From JACVRW01 sp963850205 (GTDB lineage Bacteria; Actinomycetota; Thermoleophilia; Solirubrobacterales; Thermoleophilaceae): DNA of 64,000 nucleotides. Shown one piece after another: positions 9,301 to 17,650 of the stretch. Within the stretch, counting starts at the first letter, position 1, and each line of letters begins with the position of its first letter. The stretch covers positions 1 through 64,000 of the forward strand of contig CAWKKJ010000015.1 of NCBI GenBank assembly GCA_963850205.1. The letters run 5' to 3'. The notes beneath the pieces are model-generated. The model did not search any database. It worked only from the letters and a program-made list of their open reading frames with translations, and was not told where the DNA came from. Made by a program: the position numbers and the translations under genes.

Positions 9301-10835
9301 CCCTCGGCGCCGTGCCCCCCGGCGGGCTGCCGGCCGCCTTCCTCGAGGAGATCGAGGAGCCGCTCCAGCGGCTGGCTCGCCGCTACGCCCGCACCCACGG
9401 GCCGTTCACCACGAGAGAGGCCTCGGACCGCTACGCCGTCGACGTGGGCGCCGTGCTGCGCGAGCTCGAGCGCGACGGCCGGCTGGTGCTGGGCGAGCTG
9501 CGCCCTGGCGGGAACGAGCGGGAGTGGTGTGACGCGGACGTGCTGCGGCGGCTGCGACGCGCCTCGCTGGCCACGCTGCGCAAGGAGGTCGAGCCCGCCG
9601 AGCAGCGCGCCCTCGCCCGCTTCCTGCCCGCATGGCAGGGCGTGGACGCCGCGCCGCCCGGCGGCGCTGGCGTCGACCGCCTGCGCGAGCTCTTGGTGCC
9701 GTTGCAGGGGCTGGCGCTCGCCCCGGAGGTCTGGGAGCGGGACGTGCTGCCCCGGCGCACCGGCGCCTACTCCCCGGCGTGGCTCGACCAGCTCTGCGCC
9801 GGCGGGGAGCTGGTGTGGGTGGGCGCCGGCGCCCTGGGGCGCAGCTCGGGCCGGGTGGCCCTCTATTTCCGCGAGGACGCCCGCTGGTTGGGGCCGCCTC
9901 CGGTCAAGGCCGAGCGTCCCGACGGGCCGCTGCATCAGGCGATCCGCGACCGCCTCGAGCGCGGGGCGGCCTTCTGGGCCGACCTGCTCGCCGACACCGA
10001 GGGCGGTGAGCCGCTGGAGCTGCAGGAGGCCCTGTGGGACCTGACCTGGGCAGGCGAGGTCACCAACGACGCCTTCGCCCCACTCCGGGCGCCGCGGCTC
10101 ACCGTGGCCAAGCGCCAGCGCGACGCCGGGCGCCGCTTCGCCCGCCGCCGGCGCCCCGGCGCCCCGCAGGTCCAGGGGCGCTGGTCGCTCACCGCCCCGC
10201 TGTTCGCCGGCGCGCCGGCGCACGGCCCGCGCATGCGGGCAATGGCCGAGGTGCTGCTCGAGCGCTACGGGATCGTCACCCGCGAGACCGTTCTGGCCGA
10301 GGGTATCCCCGGCGGGTTCGCCGCGCTCTACGGCGAGCTCGCCAACCTGGAGACGCTGGGCACCGCGCGCCGCGGCTACTTCGTGGAGGGACTCGGGGGA
10401 GCGCAGTTCGCCCTGCCGGCCGCGATCGAGCGACTGAGGACCATGCGCGCCGACGAGCCCGCCGGCCCGCTGGTGGTGGGCGCCACCGATCCCGCCAACC
10501 CGTTCGGCGCGACGCTGCCGTGGCCGAAGCGGGAAGGGGACGAATCTGGCCGCCGGCCGGCGCGAGTGCCCGGCGCCTACGTGGTCACGCTGGACGCCGA
10601 GCCGGTGCTGTACGTCGAGCGCGGGGGCAAGGGACTCCTGCCGCTGCGAGAGCCCGAGGACGGATGGTTGCGGGAGGCCCTGGAGGCCCTTGCCGACGCC
10701 GTGCGCCGCGGCCGCGTGCCGCGCCTCGGGCTGGAGCGCTTCGACGGCGAGCCGGTGGTGGGAAGCCCGGTGGGCGCGCTGCTGATCGAGCTGGGCTTCC
10801 GCCAGGGACCGCGGCGGCTGACGCTCAGCGCCTGA
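6393..10835 (+). CDS. lhr: Lhr-family ATP-dependent DNA helicase
   Basis: This is a full-length (about 1480 residues) Lhr-type superfamily 2 helicase with 3'-5' polarity in characterised homologues. Motif I is SAPTGSGKTLAAF near residue 45, motif II is VDEIHAVA and motif III is LSATQRP. Motif V/VI residues are in SSLELGIDMGAVD and LQRIGRAGHG. The long C-terminal half holds the winged-helix and Lhr C-terminal domains. ATG at 6393 is preceded by TACGCT 10 nt upstream, fitting leaderless initiation. A nei-like glycosylase follows, the same neighbourhood as in mycobacteria, where Lhr is part of a DNA-damage response. Confidence 0.93.
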   Translation: MARDPLASFTPGVRDWFERSFERPTEAQAKAWPAIARGENTLVSAPTGSGKTLAAFLWGLDRLVAEPAEPRRTRLVYVSPLKALSYDVEKNLRAPLKGIGGDVTVAIRTGDTPQKERQAMLRTPPDVLITTPESLYLMLTSRAREFLVDTEWVIVDEIHAVARTKRGAHLALTLERLEHLAGRSLQRIGLSATQRPLEEVGRFLAGPGRECTLVDAGVRKPLDLKICVPVEDMREPDAPDPTNPAAGGTGTTAGGGDLVGAGLGSAEGPGTTARSIWPAIYPELLRLVREHRSTIIFVNNRRGAERLAVRLNELAAEDDGDEPTAIARAHHGSLAREERLVVEDLLKSGELPCLVATSSLELGIDMGAVDLVIQVESPKSVTAGLQRIGRAGHGVGEVSIGRIFPKFRADLLECAVVARRMRDGDIEPTVVPRNALDVLAQQVVAMVAGGDEWRVPELHDTVRRAYPYSELSRELLDSVLDMLDGRYPSEEFSELRPRIVWDRVEDTIRARRGALQLAVTNAGTIPDRGLYGVHLPDGRRVGELDEEMVYEARPGQTFLLGASTWRIEEITRDRVIVVPAPGAPGAVPFWRGDGVGRPKELGAAIGAFSRDSVEREPSDLVGEYDLDERAARNLLTFLREQRDATRVVPSDRTLVIERFRDEIGDWRLCVLSPFGGRVHAAWALALSARIRDEFGLESDAIWSDDGIIVHLPDADEAPSAELVLVEPDVVEELVVRELSSSALFGARFRENAARALLLPRARPGKRTPLWQQRLKAQSLLEVAKRYGQFPIVLETYRECLRDVLDVPGLEELLRGLHSRELSLVEVETQRASPFASSLLFDYVATYMYEGDTPNAERRAAALSLDRDLLRELLGQEELRELIDPGALAEVEADLQRVSDRTRAANADGLHDVLRALGDLTGDEAQVRCLEAVSAKRMLTELERERRAVRMRIGGEERWIAAEDAGLYRDALGAVPPGGLPAAFLEEIEEPLQRLARRYARTHGPFTTREASDRYAVDVGAVLRELERDGRLVLGELRPGGNEREWCDADVLRRLRRASLATLRKEVEPAEQRALARFLPAWQGVDAAPPGGAGVDRLRELLVPLQGLALAPEVWERDVLPRRTGAYSPAWLDQLCAGGELVWVGAGALGRSSGRVALYFREDARWLGPPPVKAERPDGPLHQAIRDRLERGAAFWADLLADTEGGEPLELQEALWDLTWAGEVTNDAFAPLRAPRLTVAKRQRDAGRRFARRRRPGAPQVQGRWSLTAPLFAGAPAHGPRMRAMAEVLLERYGIVTRETVLAEGIPGGFAALYGELANLETLGTARRGYFVEGLGGAQFALPAAIERLRTMRADEPAGPLVVGATDPANPFGATLPWPKREGDESGRRPARVPGAYVVTLDAEPVLYVERGGKGLLPLREPEDGWLREALEALADAVRRGRVPRLGLERFDGEPVVGSPVGALLIELGFRQGPRRLTLSA

Positions 10836-10868
10836 CCGAAGCGGTTAGGCCGCGCGTACGATCGAGGG

Positions 10869-11684
10869 ATGCCCGAGGGCGACACGATCCACTCCGCGGC
10901 CCGGCGCATATCGGCGGCCCTGGTGGGCAGCGACATCACTGCCGTGGAGCCGCGCCACCCCCGCTTCGGCCACGACCGCTGGCCCGAGCGGCTCGCGGGC
11001 AGGGGGGTCCGGGCCGTGGAGGCGCACGGCAAGCACTTGTTCATCCGCTTCGAGGGCGGCCTGACGCTGCACTCGCACCTGCGAATGACCGGCAAGTGGG
11101 GGGTCTACCGGCACGGGGAGCGCTGGCGCCGGGCCGCGCGGCGGGCCTGGCTCGTGATCCGCACCCCCGAGCACGAGGTTGTCCAGTTCGACGGACCGGT
11201 GCTGGAGCTGATGACCGATTCCCGCACGCGCTTCGACCAGCGGCTGGCGGGACTGGGGCCGGACGTGCTGGCCGAGGAGTTCGACGAGGAGCGCTTCCTG
11301 CGGCGGCTGCGCGAGGACGATCAGAGCCGGGGGATCGGCGAGGCCGTCCTCGACCAGCGCAACCTCGCGGGGATCGGGAACGTGTGGAAGTCCGAGGGCT
11401 GCTTTCTGGCCGGCACCGATCCCTGGCGCCGGCTGCGCGAGGTGAGCGACGCCGAGGCGCTGGCGATCGTGCACGAGGTGCGCCCGCTGATGCGCATCTC
11501 GGTGGAACGGGGTGGGCGGATCGTGAGCTTCCGGCCGGACCGGCCCAACGAGCGCGGTGACTCCCGCATGTGGGTGTTCGAGCGCACGGGCCTTCCCTGT
11601 CGCCGCTGCGGCACGCTCATCCGGGCCCGCGGCCAGGGCGACGACAACCGGACGACCTACTGGTGCCCGCAGTGCCAGGCGTGA
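10869..11684 (+). CDS. nei: Endonuclease VIII-like DNA glycosylase (Fpg/Nei family)
   Basis: The 271-residue protein starts MPEGDTIH; the proline at position 2 is the Schiff-base nucleophile and the glutamate at position 3 the acid of this bifunctional glycosylase/AP lyase family. The H2TH region is DQRNLAGIGNVWKSE. The C-terminal zinc finger has CRRCG followed by CPQCQ. MPEGD rather than MPELPE favours Nei over MutM. It removes oxidised pyrimidines in base excision repair. TACGAT ends 6 nt before the ATG. Its stop overlaps the GTG of the next gene. Confidence 0.92.
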   Translation: MPEGDTIHSAARRISAALVGSDITAVEPRHPRFGHDRWPERLAGRGVRAVEAHGKHLFIRFEGGLTLHSHLRMTGKWGVYRHGERWRRAARRAWLVIRTPEHEVVQFDGPVLELMTDSRTRFDQRLAGLGPDVLAEEFDEERFLRRLREDDQSRGIGEAVLDQRNLAGIGNVWKSEGCFLAGTDPWRRLREVSDAEALAIVHEVRPLMRISVERGGRIVSFRPDRPNERGDSRMWVFERTGLPCRRCGTLIRARGQGDDNRTTYWCPQCQA

Positions 11685-12367
11685 TCCGGGTCGGCCACAA
11701 GGGCGCCGACCACGTCGCCCCCGGCAACACCATCGCCAGCTTCGACGCCGCCCTGGAGCACGGGGTGGACATGATCGAGTTCGACGTGCTGCGCACGCGG
11801 GACCGACGGCTGGTGCTGGCCCACGACTACGAGGACGCCGGCTCGCGCACCTGCGTGACGCTCGAGGAGGGACTCGACCACTTCGCGGGCGAGGCCTACG
11901 CCGGCATCGAGCTGGACCTGGACATGAAGCTGCCCGGCTACGAACGCGAGGTGACCGAGGGCCTGCGAGACCGGGGCCTCACCGGTCGCTCGCTGGTCTC
12001 GACGATGTACCCCGAGAGCCTCGACCGCCTCGGCGAGCTCGCCCCCGGGCTGCGCCGCGGCTGGTCGGTCCCCCGCGTTCGCCGCGACTACATGCGCTCC
12101 CCGCTGGCGCTCCCGGCCTACGCGGTGGCCCGGATCTGGCGCGCGCGGCTGCCCGGCCAGGCCGCCGCTCGCATCCGCGCCGGCGGCTGCGAGGCGGTGA
12201 TGGCCCATCAGATCCTGGTGAGCGGCCGGCTGGTGCGCGACGTGCACGGCGCCGGCGGGCAGGTCTACGTCTGGACCGTGGACAGCGCGCGGCGCATCGA
12301 GGCGCTCGAGGCGCTGGGGGTGGACGGCGTGATCACCAACGATCCGCGGCTGTTCGACGCCTACTAG
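11681..12367 (+). CDS. Glycerophosphodiester phosphodiesterase
   Basis: The 228-residue protein has the GDPD TIM-barrel motifs: GHKGADHVAPGNTIASF at the N-terminus (GDPD usually has HRG at this place; here HKG), EFDVLRTRDRRLVLAHD with metal-binding E and D, and C-terminal VWTVDS and DGVITNDP. It hydrolyses glycerophosphodiesters to sn-glycerol-3-phosphate and an alcohol. No signal peptide is seen, so it is probably cytoplasmic. GTG at 11681 overlaps the stop of nei. The replacement of HRG by HKG is conservative. Confidence 0.88.
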   Translation: MIRVGHKGADHVAPGNTIASFDAALEHGVDMIEFDVLRTRDRRLVLAHDYEDAGSRTCVTLEEGLDHFAGEAYAGIELDLDMKLPGYEREVTEGLRDRGLTGRSLVSTMYPESLDRLGELAPGLRRGWSVPRVRRDYMRSPLALPAYAVARIWRARLPGQAAARIRAGGCEAVMAHQILVSGRLVRDVHGAGGQVYVWTVDSARRIEALEALGVDGVITNDPRLFDAY

Positions 12368-12381
12368 CCACTCTTTCCGTG

Positions 12382-12948
12382 ATGGATGCCCTGCCCCGTC
12401 GTAGTAGGGGTGTGAACGAGGCCGTCGCGGAGCGCCTGCCGGGGGTGACACCAGCGGAGAACGAGCCCTTCGGCGCGCTGTACGAGCGCACCTTCGAGCG
12501 GGTCTACGCCTACGTGGCCTCGCTGCTCCGCAACCGTGCCGCCGCCGAGGACGTGACCGCACAGGTCTTCGAGCGCGCCTACCGCAAGCGGGGCAGCTAT
12601 CGCCCCGGCCGCGGGACGCCCGAGGCCTGGTTGTTCGGTATCGCCCGCAACGCTGCCCTCGACGAGCTGCGGCGCCGACGGCGGCGGGCGAGCCTGGAGG
12701 CCGAGCCCGAGGACTCCGGAAGGCCCAGCCCGCACGAGCACGCCGAGCTGGCCCTGCGCCGTGAGACGGTGCGGGCCGCGCTGGCCGGCCTCGACGGCCG
12801 CGAGCGGGACCTGATCGCGCTCAAGTTCGCAGCCGGGCTCACCAACGCGGAGATCGGCCGCGTGCTCGGCACGAGCGAGTCGAACGCCGGCAGCCGCCTG
12901 CACCGGACCATGACCAAGCTGCGAAAGGCCTGCCATGACGAAGCCTGA
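12382..12948 (+). CDS. ECF-type RNA polymerase sigma factor
   Basis: Region 2 is seen in FGALYERTFERVYAYVASLLRN and the GTPEAWLFGIARNAALDELRRRRR block, and region 4 in LDGRERDLIALKFAAGLTNAEIGRVLG. Total length is about 188 residues, normal for ECF/SigE-like factors. Two starts are possible: ATG 12382, or GTG 12412 just before the conserved region. It overlaps by 14 bp the DUF4349 membrane gene, which has the layout of an anti-sigma partner. Confidence 0.88.
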   Translation: MDALPRRSRGVNEAVAERLPGVTPAENEPFGALYERTFERVYAYVASLLRNRAAAEDVTAQVFERAYRKRGSYRPGRGTPEAWLFGIARNAALDELRRRRRRASLEAEPEDSGRPSPHEHAELALRRETVRAALAGLDGRERDLIALKFAAGLTNAEIGRVLGTSESNAGSRLHRTMTKLRKACHDEA

Positions 12949-14053
12949 GAACGGGGCTGCGACGATCGAGCGCGACCTGGAGGCGTTGGAGACGGCGCTG
13001 GCTCGTGGCGCCGCGGACCACGACGACCTGGACGCTCGCGAGCTCCAGGAGCTGGCGCTGGCGGTGCGGGCCGACGCGCCCGAGCCGAACGCCGACTTTG
13101 CGGACGACCTGCGCGGACGCGTGGCCGCCGGCTTTCCCCAAGCGCCTCGTTCGCGCCGGCTCCCGGCGTTCAGGCAGCTCGCCCCCGCGCTGGCGGCCGT
13201 CGCCGCGGTGGCCCTTCCGCTGGTCATCGCCGTTGCGCTGTCGGGTGGTCCGTCGGACGAGGACCAAGCCGATTCCGGAGGCGGCGGCACATCCGCCGCG
13301 GTCGCGCCGGCGCAGGACGGAGGCGGCTCGGTCGCCGCGCCCGAGGCCTCCTCCCGCTCCCGCTTCGCTCCCGGCCCGCGTCAGCGGCGGATCGAGCGCA
13401 CCTTCTCGCTCGAGCTCGACGCCCCGGTCGACCGCCTGGCCCGGGTGGCCGACGGCGTGGCCGAGGTCACCGGCCGCTACGGCGGCTTCGTCCTCAGCTC
13501 GTCGGTCAACAGCGGGCGGGAGGACGGCGGCGGGGTGTTCGAGCTGCGGATTCCCTCGAATCGTCTACGGCCCGCGCTGCGGGCCCTCGCGGGGCTCGCT
13601 CCGGTGATCAGCCAGAGCCAGGACGGCCGCGACATCACGCCTGCCTACGTGACGGCCCAGGACCGCCTCCAGGCGGCGCGGGCCGAGCGACGCGGGCTGC
13701 TCGGCCGGCTCCAGACCGCCACCACCGACGCGGAGGCCGAGGCCATCCGACGCCGGCTGGACCTCGTGGCCGCCGAGATCAACGGTCTGCGCGGACGGCT
13801 GCGAGCGCTCCGCCTGCGAAGCGACTACGCCGCGGTCACGGTGAGCCTCGTGTCCGAGGCCGACGACGGCCAGGGCGGCGCCGCCGGCTCGATCGACGAC
13901 GCCCTCGGGGATGCCGGCGACCTCCTGGTCACCGCCACGGGCCTGCTGATCCGCGTGCTCGCGCTGGCGCTGCCGCTCGCCCTGGTCGGCCTGCTGGCCG
14001 GCCTCGCGGCGCGGCTGCTGCGCCGGCGGCGGCGCGAGTCCGCGCTGGTCTAG
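12935..14053 (+). CDS. DUF4349 membrane protein, likely anti-sigma partner
   Basis: The 372-residue protein has a cytoplasmic N-terminus (1-75), a membrane span (about 82-105), a Gly/Ser/Ala-rich linker, and an external DUF4349-like domain with a coiled-coil (about 240-285). A second C-terminal membrane span ends in RRRRR. The 14-bp overlap with the sigma gene suggests that the short N-terminal segment controls that sigma factor. DUF4349 proteins are often found in this arrangement, but the biochemical role is not established. No canonical zinc-binding HxxxCxxC motif is visible. Confidence 0.75.
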   Translation: MTKPENGAATIERDLEALETALARGAADHDDLDARELQELALAVRADAPEPNADFADDLRGRVAAGFPQAPRSRRLPAFRQLAPALAAVAAVALPLVIAVALSGGPSDEDQADSGGGGTSAAVAPAQDGGGSVAAPEASSRSRFAPGPRQRRIERTFSLELDAPVDRLARVADGVAEVTGRYGGFVLSSSVNSGREDGGGVFELRIPSNRLRPALRALAGLAPVISQSQDGRDITPAYVTAQDRLQAARAERRGLLGRLQTATTDAEAEAIRRRLDLVAAEINGLRGRLRALRLRSDYAAVTVSLVSEADDGQGGAAGSIDDALGDAGDLLVTATGLLIRVLALALPLALVGLLAGLAARLLRRRRRESALV

Positions 14054-14076
14054 CTCTGGCTCTAGAGTCGGCCGCC

Positions 14077-15042
14077 ATGAAGCATCACATTCTCGGAGAC
14101 CTGACCCTGCCCGCCCTCGGCCTCGGATGCATGGGCATGTCCGAGTTCTACGGGCCCACCGACGAGGAGGAGTCCACCCGCACGATCCAGCGGGCCCTCG
14201 ACCTCGGGGTCACGTTCCTCGACACCGCCGACATGTACGGCAGCGGCCACAACGAGGAGCTCGTGGGTCGCGCGATCGCCGGCCGCAGGGACGAGGTCCA
14301 GCTGGCCACCAAGTTCGCGGTCCGGCGCGACGGAGACGAGCGCCGTATCGACAACTCGCCGGAGTGGATCCGGGAGGCCTGCGACGCCTCTCTGCGCCGC
14401 CTGCAGACCGACCGCATCGACCTCTACTACATGCACCGCCGCACCCCGGACGTGCCCATCGAGGAGAGCGTGGGCGCCATGGCCGGCCTCGTGACCGAGG
14501 GCAAGGTCCGCCATCTCGGCCTTTCCGAGGTGAGCGCCGACACCCTGCGTGCCGCGTCCGCGGTCCATCCCATCACGGCGCTGCAGAGCGAGTGGTCGTT
14601 GTTCACCCGCGGGCTCGAGGAGCAGATCGTGCCCACCGCCCGCGAGCTCAAGGTGGGGGTGGTGCCCTACAGCCCGCTCGGGCGAGGGGAGCTCTCCGGC
14701 GCCCTCGACATCTCGGCCGACGACGATTTCCGCAAGCACCTGCCCCGTTTCCAGGGCGAGAACCGCGAGCGCAACCTCAAGGCGGTCGAGGACCTGCGGG
14801 CCGTGGCCGCCGAGCTCGACGCCACGCCCGCCCAGGTGGCGCTGGCCTGGCTGCTGCACCAGGGCGACGACGTCGTGCCCATTCCCGGCACCAAGCGGGT
14901 GAGCTACCTCGAGGAGAACGCCGCCGCCGCCGAGCTCGAGCTGAGCGGCGAGCAGCTGGCCACGCTCAACGACAACTTTTCCGTGGATCTGACCGCCGGA
15001 GACCGCTATCCCCCGGAGGGGATGACCACCGTCGAGCGCTAA
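14077..15042 (+). CDS. Aldo/keto reductase
   Basis: The 321-residue (alpha/beta)8 NADPH-dependent oxidoreductase has catalytic residues in LDTADMYGSG (Asp and Tyr), LATKF (Lys) and LYYMHR (His). NADP-binding segments are YSPLGRGELSG and PIPGTKRVSYLEEN. It belongs to the AKR12/13-like YajO/pyridoxal reductase group; the substrate is unknown. TAGAGT at 14063-14068 lies 8 nt upstream of ATG, consistent with leaderless transcription. The stop region overlaps the convergent SRPBCC gene by 4 bp. Confidence 0.92.
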   Translation: MKHHILGDLTLPALGLGCMGMSEFYGPTDEEESTRTIQRALDLGVTFLDTADMYGSGHNEELVGRAIAGRRDEVQLATKFAVRRDGDERRIDNSPEWIREACDASLRRLQTDRIDLYYMHRRTPDVPIEESVGAMAGLVTEGKVRHLGLSEVSADTLRAASAVHPITALQSEWSLFTRGLEEQIVPTARELKVGVVPYSPLGRGELSGALDISADDDFRKHLPRFQGENRERNLKAVEDLRAVAAELDATPAQVALAWLLHQGDDVVPIPGTKRVSYLEENAAAAELELSGEQLATLNDNFSVDLTAGDRYPPEGMTTVER

Positions 15043-15455
15043 GGCTCCAAGCCGGACTCCGCTATCCGGCCCGCCGCGTCCACCCACTCCTGGTGGAAGT
15101 GGCGCATCGCCAGGCGCATGCCCGGCGCCGCCAGGCGGACGGCCAGGCCGCGCTGGGTCTCCTCGGTCACGATCCGGCACCCCGAGCCGGTCGGCTCGAT
15201 CAACCAGGCGTGGTGGCCGACGGCGCCCAGGCCCCGCCCGGTCCAGGCCAGGCGGTGGGGCGGCTCGAATTCGGTGATCTCGGTGGTCACCGGGGCCCCG
15301 AAGGTGATCCAGCGAAAGCGGCTGCCGAGGCCGAGCACCGGCCAGGGCCCTTCGAGCGGGCGCACGCGCCATGCGTTCGCGTAGAAGACGTGCCAGCGAT
15401 CGGGGCGCACGAGCCACGCCCACACCGCCTCCGGCTCAGCCGAGGAGTCGGCCAC
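15039..15455 (-). CDS. SRPBCC (START-like) domain protein
   Basis: It is a polyketide-cyclase/dehydrase-like helix-grip protein: PEAVWAWLVRPDRWHVFY near the N-terminus and TTEITEFEPPHRLAWTGRG in the middle. It probably binds a hydrophobic ligand. GTG at 15455 is the first canonical start, but in-frame sequence upstream (LSIRWPAGHEP) looks like the true N-terminal strand of the family. Translation may therefore begin at CTG 15515, or at CTG 15524, which overlaps the SDR stop. No function can be assigned. Confidence 0.75.
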   Translation of the reverse strand: MADSSAEPEAVWAWLVRPDRWHVFYANAWRVRPLEGPWPVLGLGSRFRWITFGAPVTTEITEFEPPHRLAWTGRGLGAVGHHAWLIEPTGSGCRIVTEETQRGLAVRLAAPGMRLAMRHFHQEWVDAAGRIAESGLEP

Positions 15456-15520
15456 GTTGCGCTGGTGGATCGCGGCCCCGGCGGGCTCGTGCCCGGCGGG
15501 CCAGCGGATCGACAGTCCCG

Positions 15521-16369
15521 TCAGGACTTGCCCGGCTGTGGGAACTGCGTGGTGAGGAAACGGTCCCAGAGGCGGTCGGGCATCAGCTTTCGCTGTCCGA
15601 TGAGCATGCGCGCCGAGGGCGTCACGCGGACGCGGATCTTCGGCGACGGGCTGGTGACGGCCTCCTCGATCGCCTTGGCCACGTCGTCCGGCTCGCCGCC
15701 GAAGCGGGCCAGCGGCCCCTTCTCGTACACGTCCTGGGTGGCCGTGGCCACGCGGGCGTTGAAGTCCGCGTAGGGACCGTCCTCATGTCTGACCTCCCCG
15801 GCCGCCGTGGCCCCGAACTCCGTGCGGATCAGCCCGGGCTGGATCACGACCACGTCCACGCCGAAGCCCTTGACCTCGAAGCGCAGCGCGTCGCTGATCG
15901 CCTCCACCGCGTACTTGGTCGCGTGGTAGACGCCGCCACCCGGGAAGGTGAAGTTCGCTCCCATCGAGCTGATGTTCACGATCCGGCCCCAGCCCTGGTC
16001 GCGCATGCCGGGCAGCACCAGCTGGCTCATGCGGATGAGGCCGAAGACGTTCGTCTCGAACTGACGGCGCACGTCGTCGAGCGCCACCGTCTCGATCGCA
16101 CCCGACTGCGAGTAGCCCGCGTTGTTCACCAGCGCGCCGACCGCACCCTCCTCACCCACGACGGCCTCCACCGCGGCGCGCATGGACTCCTCGTCCATCA
16201 CGTCGAGGGCCAGGGTGCGGCAGCCGGCCTGCCCTAGATCCGCGATGGCCGACTCACGGCGAGCGGTGGCGTAGACGGTGTGACCCGCGCGCGACAGCCG
16301 CAGGGCGGTGGCCCGGCCGATGCCGGTCGAGCAGCCGGTGATGAGGACGGCCTTCGATGCGGTCGTCAT
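15521..16369 (-). CDS. SDR family oxidoreductase
   Basis: The 282-residue classical short-chain dehydrogenase has the cofactor motif TGCSTGIG at residues 11-18, NNAG near residue 83, catalytic Ser in NISSMGAN and the YHATK active-site motif. The C-terminal 90 residues resemble YdaD/ketoreductase-type oxidoreductases acting on steroid or retinol-like substrates, but the substrate is unknown. TAATCT (plus-strand 16376-16381) ends 6 nt before the ATG, suggesting a leaderless start inside the 3' end of the next gene. Confidence 0.92.
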   Translation of the reverse strand: MTTASKAVLITGCSTGIGRATALRLSRAGHTVYATARRESAIADLGQAGCRTLALDVMDEESMRAAVEAVVGEEGAVGALVNNAGYSQSGAIETVALDDVRRQFETNVFGLIRMSQLVLPGMRDQGWGRIVNISSMGANFTFPGGGVYHATKYAVEAISDALRFEVKGFGVDVVVIQPGLIRTEFGATAAGEVRHEDGPYADFNARVATATQDVYEKGPLARFGGEPDDVAKAIEEAVTSPSPKIRVRVTPSARMLIGQRKLMPDRLWDRFLTTQFPQPGKS

Positions 16370-16378
16370 GGGCCCAGA

Positions 16379-17632
16379 TTACGCCGGGAGGCCCCTGAAC
16401 ACGTCCCAGACCGGCCGCGGCACCCCGCCACCGGCGATCTCGTTGCACAGCCCGCAATTCGCTATCGGATCGGCATACATGAGGTAGTTGGAGAACAGCT
16501 CGACGGCGGGCAGGGCGCTCGCCCGGGCCCACGCGTCGGCCACCAGCTGAGCCTGGTCGGTCAGGTCTCGCACCTCGCCCGACCCTACGCGGGCACCGCC
16601 CTCGGTCACCCAGATGCGCGGGTTGGCGGGTCCACCCCGGCCCCGCCAGCGGCCCTGCAGCATCCGCGCGAGGTCGCCGGTCCCTCCGGGCAGCGCTCCC
16701 CCTTGCTCGATGTCCCGGTAGTTGTGATGGCTCCAGGCGAAGCTCGGGCTAGCCGGAAACCCCAGCCACTCCAGCGCGGTGAGGACCGGCGGCACCAGCG
16801 AGCGGACGCTGGTGAAGAGCCGGTCGTCCGGCGCCACCCGGTCGCAGAGCGCGGGGCCGGCAAGCCCGACGCGGTGACCGCGCTCCGCGCTCAGCTTCTG
16901 CGCGGTCTCCATCATCTCGGTCACCAGAACAGCCATCAGGGGAAGCCCGGGGGCGAAGGGATCCGCGCTGGGACTCGGGGTCTGCTGAGGCCACAGCTGG
17001 CGGTTCGGCTCGTTCGCGATCTCGAGCGTGAAGCCGCGGCCATGGATCGCGTAGCGGTCCATCAGCCAGCCGAGCCACTGCCCGTAGTACCCACGGGGGC
17101 CGAGCTCTCCAACCGGAACGCGCCATTCGAGGGGCTTCAGGCGTTCAACCGGGGTGTCGGGACCGCCGCGGTCCTCGCGGGCCGAGTCCGCGGGCATGCC
17201 GGCGGTGCCGTTGGCCCAGCGCGGGAAGTGCCAGGTGGTGAGGATCACGTTGAGGCCGGCGGCGCGGGCCAGCGCGATCTGCTCGTCCATCGCCTGGATG
17301 TAGCCGTAGCCGCAGCCTGACCCGCAGACGGCCAGGTCGTTCGCCGGGCCGTCGAGATCGCTCATGGGGACGAGCGAAGGTGGAAAGAGCTGGGCCTTGT
17401 CCCACCGGATCCAGAGCCTCACCCAGCGCGTTCCGAGCGCGCGAAGCCGGTCGAGGTTGCCGTTCACCCGCAGGTCCTCGACGTCGCCGCCGTGGTTGAG
17501 CGAATCCATCGCTACGCACTTGGCCAGGGCGCGGGGGGTCTGGCCGACCGCCACCCGCGGCAACCCGGCCGCGACAGCGCCCCCCGCGATCGCGGACCGC
17601 GTCAGGAAGGTGCGCCTGCTGAGCCCAGGCAT
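16379..17632 (-). CDS. Tat-exported clan GH-A glycoside hydrolase-like protein
   Basis: The 417-residue protein opens with a twin-arginine signal (SRRTFLTRSAIAGGAVAAG). The mature part is a TIM barrel in which EIANEPN (about residue 210) gives the acid/base of clan GH-A and WVTEGGARVG (about 345) a candidate nucleophile. Other barrel strands are WVRLWIRWD and ILTTWHFPRW. Similar actinobacterial proteins are annotated as cellulase or GH5/GH39-like, and substrate is unproven. Cysteine pairs near the C-terminus (NCGLCNE) may form an extracellular disulfide. TACTGT ends 6 nt before the ATG. Confidence 0.75.
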   Translation of the reverse strand: MPGLSRRTFLTRSAIAGGAVAAGLPRVAVGQTPRALAKCVAMDSLNHGGDVEDLRVNGNLDRLRALGTRWVRLWIRWDKAQLFPPSLVPMSDLDGPANDLAVCGSGCGYGYIQAMDEQIALARAAGLNVILTTWHFPRWANGTAGMPADSAREDRGGPDTPVERLKPLEWRVPVGELGPRGYYGQWLGWLMDRYAIHGRGFTLEIANEPNRQLWPQQTPSPSADPFAPGLPLMAVLVTEMMETAQKLSAERGHRVGLAGPALCDRVAPDDRLFTSVRSLVPPVLTALEWLGFPASPSFAWSHHNYRDIEQGGALPGGTGDLARMLQGRWRGRGGPANPRIWVTEGGARVGSGEVRDLTDQAQLVADAWARASALPAVELFSNYLMYADPIANCGLCNEIAGGGVPRPVWDVFRGLPA

Positions 17633-17650
17633 ATGACGACAGTAGCTCAG

